Of a DNA stretch of 64,000 nucleotides, positions 62,357-64,000 are shown piece after piece (positions within the stretch are counted from its first letter, which is position 1; the number at the start of each line of letters is the position of its first letter). The translations under genes were made by a program, and so were the position numbers. The notes beneath the pieces are model-generated. The model was not told the DNA's origin and ran no database searches. It saw only the letters and a list, made by a program, of their open reading frames with translations. This DNA is from Pyrinomonadaceae bacterium (GTDB lineage: Bacteria; Acidobacteriota; Blastocatellia; Pyrinomonadales; Pyrinomonadaceae), in contig JAVEDP010000025.1 of NCBI GenBank assembly GCA_030841085.1, positions 186,001 through 250,000 on the forward strand, written 5' to 3'.

Positions 62357-62842
62357 ATGAAGCGCAATCATAATCATCGCAATAACCAAAGCGGCTTTTC
62401 GTTAATCGAACTGATGATCGTTATCGCCATCATCGGCATCTTGATTGCCGTTGGTGTGACAGGCTGGAAAGCGGCCGTCAGGTCGGCAAACGAAGCGGCG
62501 GCCATCAAGACACTCAAAACGATTGCCGAACAACAGATGCTCTTCTACAACGCGCATCAACGGACGGCCTTCGGAAATTTTGATGAGATGCTGAAGGAAG
62601 GCTTGCTTGATACGCGTTTTGCCGGCACCACGCCGGTGGTAGACGGCTACGTTTACGTCATGCGCGTCACTCCGAAATCCACCACTGCCCAACCAGGTTT
62701 TGCCGTCAACTCCGATCCGCAAGTGACTGACGGCGTCGGCGCAACGGGCAAGAACCATTTCTTTCTCGACTCAAACAGCAACACAATTCACGTGAACTCG
62801 ACACAACCAGCGACGATAGCTGATCCACCCATCGGCGGATAG
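62357..62842 (+). CDS. Type IV pilin-like protein
   Basis: A 161-residue prepilin. A short basic leader is followed by QSGFSLIELMIVIAIIGILI with cleavage after Gly13, Phe14 as the new N-terminus and Glu18 at position +5, the hallmark of type IV pilins and pseudopilins. The hydrophobic helix runs 14-36. The globular part ends with Asp/Asn/Thr-rich turns (FFLDSNSNTIHVNSTQPA). AAGGAGAATTT before the ATG is a good ribosome site. No other pilus gene is in the window. Confidence 0.9.
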   Translation: MKRNHNHRNNQSGFSLIELMIVIAIIGILIAVGVTGWKAAVRSANEAAAIKTLKTIAEQQMLFYNAHQRTAFGNFDEMLKEGLLDTRFAGTTPVVDGYVYVMRVTPKSTTAQPGFAVNSDPQVTDGVGATGKNHFFLDSNSNTIHVNSTQPATIADPPIGG

Positions 62843-62941
62843 AGCACGGGCATGACCAAATAGATACTATTGATCATCGGTACGCTCGGTTTTGCTTTTC
62901 CGGTAGAGGAAAACTATGCGGGTTAGTTCTTAATCACCGGA

Positions 62942-63709
62942 TCAATGGAATCTGAATGCTGTCTCGTAGGCATACCACAATCCGAAGGCCACGCTGAAAA
63001 TGCCGGCAACCGTCTGCAAGACGTGATTGAAACGCGACAGCCGGCGCGCACTCAACGCAAATGGCAATCCGATCAGTCCGGACATCAGCAGCATGCCAAG
63101 AGTAGAACCAATCCCGAACAGCCCCAGGTATGACAGTCCCAACCAGACTGACTGAATCTGCGTGAGCACCAACAAAGTCAACGCCGCCGACCCTGCCAGG
63201 CCGTGCATCGCACCAACCATCAGCGGCTTGAAACCAATTTGCGCGATTGCATGTGAATGCGATGGCGGCTTTGCTTCAGTCGAATGATCCGAAGTCACAG
63301 CTGGAGCATGTTCAGTTCCCTGTTCATGGAAATGAATATGGACGTGCGACTGGCCATCATGACTGTGCCGGTGTAAGTGCACGTCGGGGCGTTTGCGCAG
63401 CACCTTGGAGACGGCCAACACGCCGAGCGAAATAATCATCAAGGCCACGCCAAACTCGAGCCAGTTAGCAATAGGCAGTGGAATGGCGACGCGAAAAACC
63501 AACACCAGCACGCCGACGATTACCAGCGCAGCCGTGTGGCCGGCCCCCCACAATCCGCCGACGAACGCAGCGCGCCAAACGTTGCGATGTTCGCTGACGA
63601 TTGTTGAGACAGCCACGACGTGATCGACTTCGGTCGCGTGCTTAAGTCCAAACACGAGCCCGAGGCCAAGCAAGGCGAACACGCCGATGGAGGTGAATGA
63701 TGGATCCAT
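62942..63709 (-). CDS. NicO/UreH-like nickel or cobalt transporter
   Basis: A 255-residue integral membrane protein with six or more helices. HATEVDH at 24-30 (in VFGLKHATEVDHVVAVSTIV) is the metal-binding HxxxxDH motif of nickel/cobalt transporters. A cytoplasmic His-rich loop (about 115-150, DVHLHRHSHDGQSHVHIHFH) should bind metal. MVGAMHGLAGSAALTLLVLT follows. The ATG at 63709 starts the fold; a longer TTG start adds 26 unconserved residues. Whether Ni2+, Co2+ or another metal cannot be said. Confidence 0.88.
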   Translation of the reverse strand: MDPSFTSIGVFALLGLGLVFGLKHATEVDHVVAVSTIVSEHRNVWRAAFVGGLWGAGHTAALVIVGVLVLVFRVAIPLPIANWLEFGVALMIISLGVLAVSKVLRKRPDVHLHRHSHDGQSHVHIHFHEQGTEHAPAVTSDHSTEAKPPSHSHAIAQIGFKPLMVGAMHGLAGSAALTLLVLTQIQSVWLGLSYLGLFGIGSTLGMLLMSGLIGLPFALSARRLSRFNHVLQTVAGIFSVAFGLWYAYETAFRFH

Positions 63710-63826
63710 TTTTATTTGGGCTGGGGTTGGAGTGTTAACAGATTCAAATGGTGAGTTCAAGTTTGAAGTGTAATTCCGAAGCGCCAAGGGCGCGGGAATG
63801 TAATAGCCAGGGGCAAGTGCTGAGCT

Positions 63827-64000
63827 TCAGATTTTTAGCTGTTCTGCTTTTCTTTGCAACTGCAGGGCGCGGCTGCCGCGCCACAACAACATTGCGCTCA
63901 GTACGCAGGCGACTGGACATACCAGGAGCGAATAGCGCATTACGCCCGGTGTAACACTGACGCCCAGTTTGTCGCTGAGTTTGCCAATCAGCGGCGAGCC
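63827..64000 (-). CDS. MFS transporter, C-terminal end (partial)
   Basis: A reading frame open to the right edge ends at TGA 63829-63827. The 57 visible residues read GSPLIGKLSDKLGV, then SVTPGVMRYSLLVCPVACVL, then SAMLLWRGSRALQLQRKAEQ. This is the pattern of the last two membrane helices of major facilitator proteins (G.L.G.LSD at the turn, then R-Y-SLL). The gene begins beyond the window. Substrate unknown. Confidence 0.75.
   Translation of the reverse strand, partial: GSPLIGKLSDKLGVSVTPGVMRYSLLVCPVACVLSAMLLWRGSRALQLQRKAEQLKI

Overview
The window (about 54-55% GC by eye) looks like chromosomal DNA of an Acidobacteriota bacterium, most likely class Blastocatellia (subdivision 4). This is inferred from the mix of genes: ECF sigma/anti-sigma with DUF4097 proteins, DUF5916 protein, ACE-like M2 peptidase, hemE-hemH-hemG run, Lys-rich small proteins, RND pump. 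The many palindromic intergenic repeats fit too. No rRNA, phage, transposase, CRISPR or conjugation gene was seen.

Layout. 0-5.2 kb (minus): secF (cut by the left edge), secD, yajC, tgt, a 63-bp higher-order tandem repeat, der. 5.4-8 kb (plus): VOC protein, two DUF4287 proteins, YraN nuclease-fold protein. 8.3-10.4 kb: tRNA-Gly(GCC), tRNA-Cys(GCA), two Lys-rich proteins, a decayed tRNA-Cys copy and an antitoxin-like relic. 10.5-15 kb: DUF4199, VOC, DUF4160/DUF2442 pair, aldo/keto reductase, AidB-like acyl-CoA dehydrogenase. 15.1-17.9 kb (minus): trxA, rpoD, an Rrf2 regulator with a clear promoter/operator. 18.3-27 kb: small membrane protein, MscS channel, large secreted repeat protein, LysM protein with a degenerate PP2C domain, M2 peptidase. 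27.3-34 kb: a stress-type group with a low-complexity secreted protein, small membrane proteins, SDR, Lys-rich proteins, topoisomerase IB and two hemerythrins, one carrying a histone-H1-like tail. 34-38.3 kb (minus): pgl, gnd, pgi. 38.5-41.4 kb: two secreted proteins and a Ser/Thr kinase. 42.2-47.2 kb (minus): RND adaptor and pump, split by a four-helix-bundle gene inside inverted heptad repeats. 47.5-54.9 kb (minus): ECF sigma, anti-sigma, two DUF4097 proteins, DUF5916 protein. 55.1-59.6 kb (plus): hemE, hemH, hemG, NTF2-like protein. 59.6-64 kb: DUF58 and MoxR, a type IV pilin-like protein, a NicO-type transporter, and the end of an MFS transporter.

Three signals stand out. (1) Two promoter-like sites with the same elements and spacing (TGCCACAA, 13 bases, GGTGTT) lie upstream of the ECF sigma gene and of the large DUF4097 gene, suggesting the regulon of this sigma factor. 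(2) Lys/Ala-rich, histone-like extensions occur on five otherwise unrelated proteins, including an iron-binding hemerythrin and a dehydrogenase, suggesting enzymes tethered to the nucleoid. (3) At least two families of palindromic repeats sit at gene ends, some supplying stop codons or lying a few bases from start codons; one forms a 26-bp tandem array just upstream of the RND operon.
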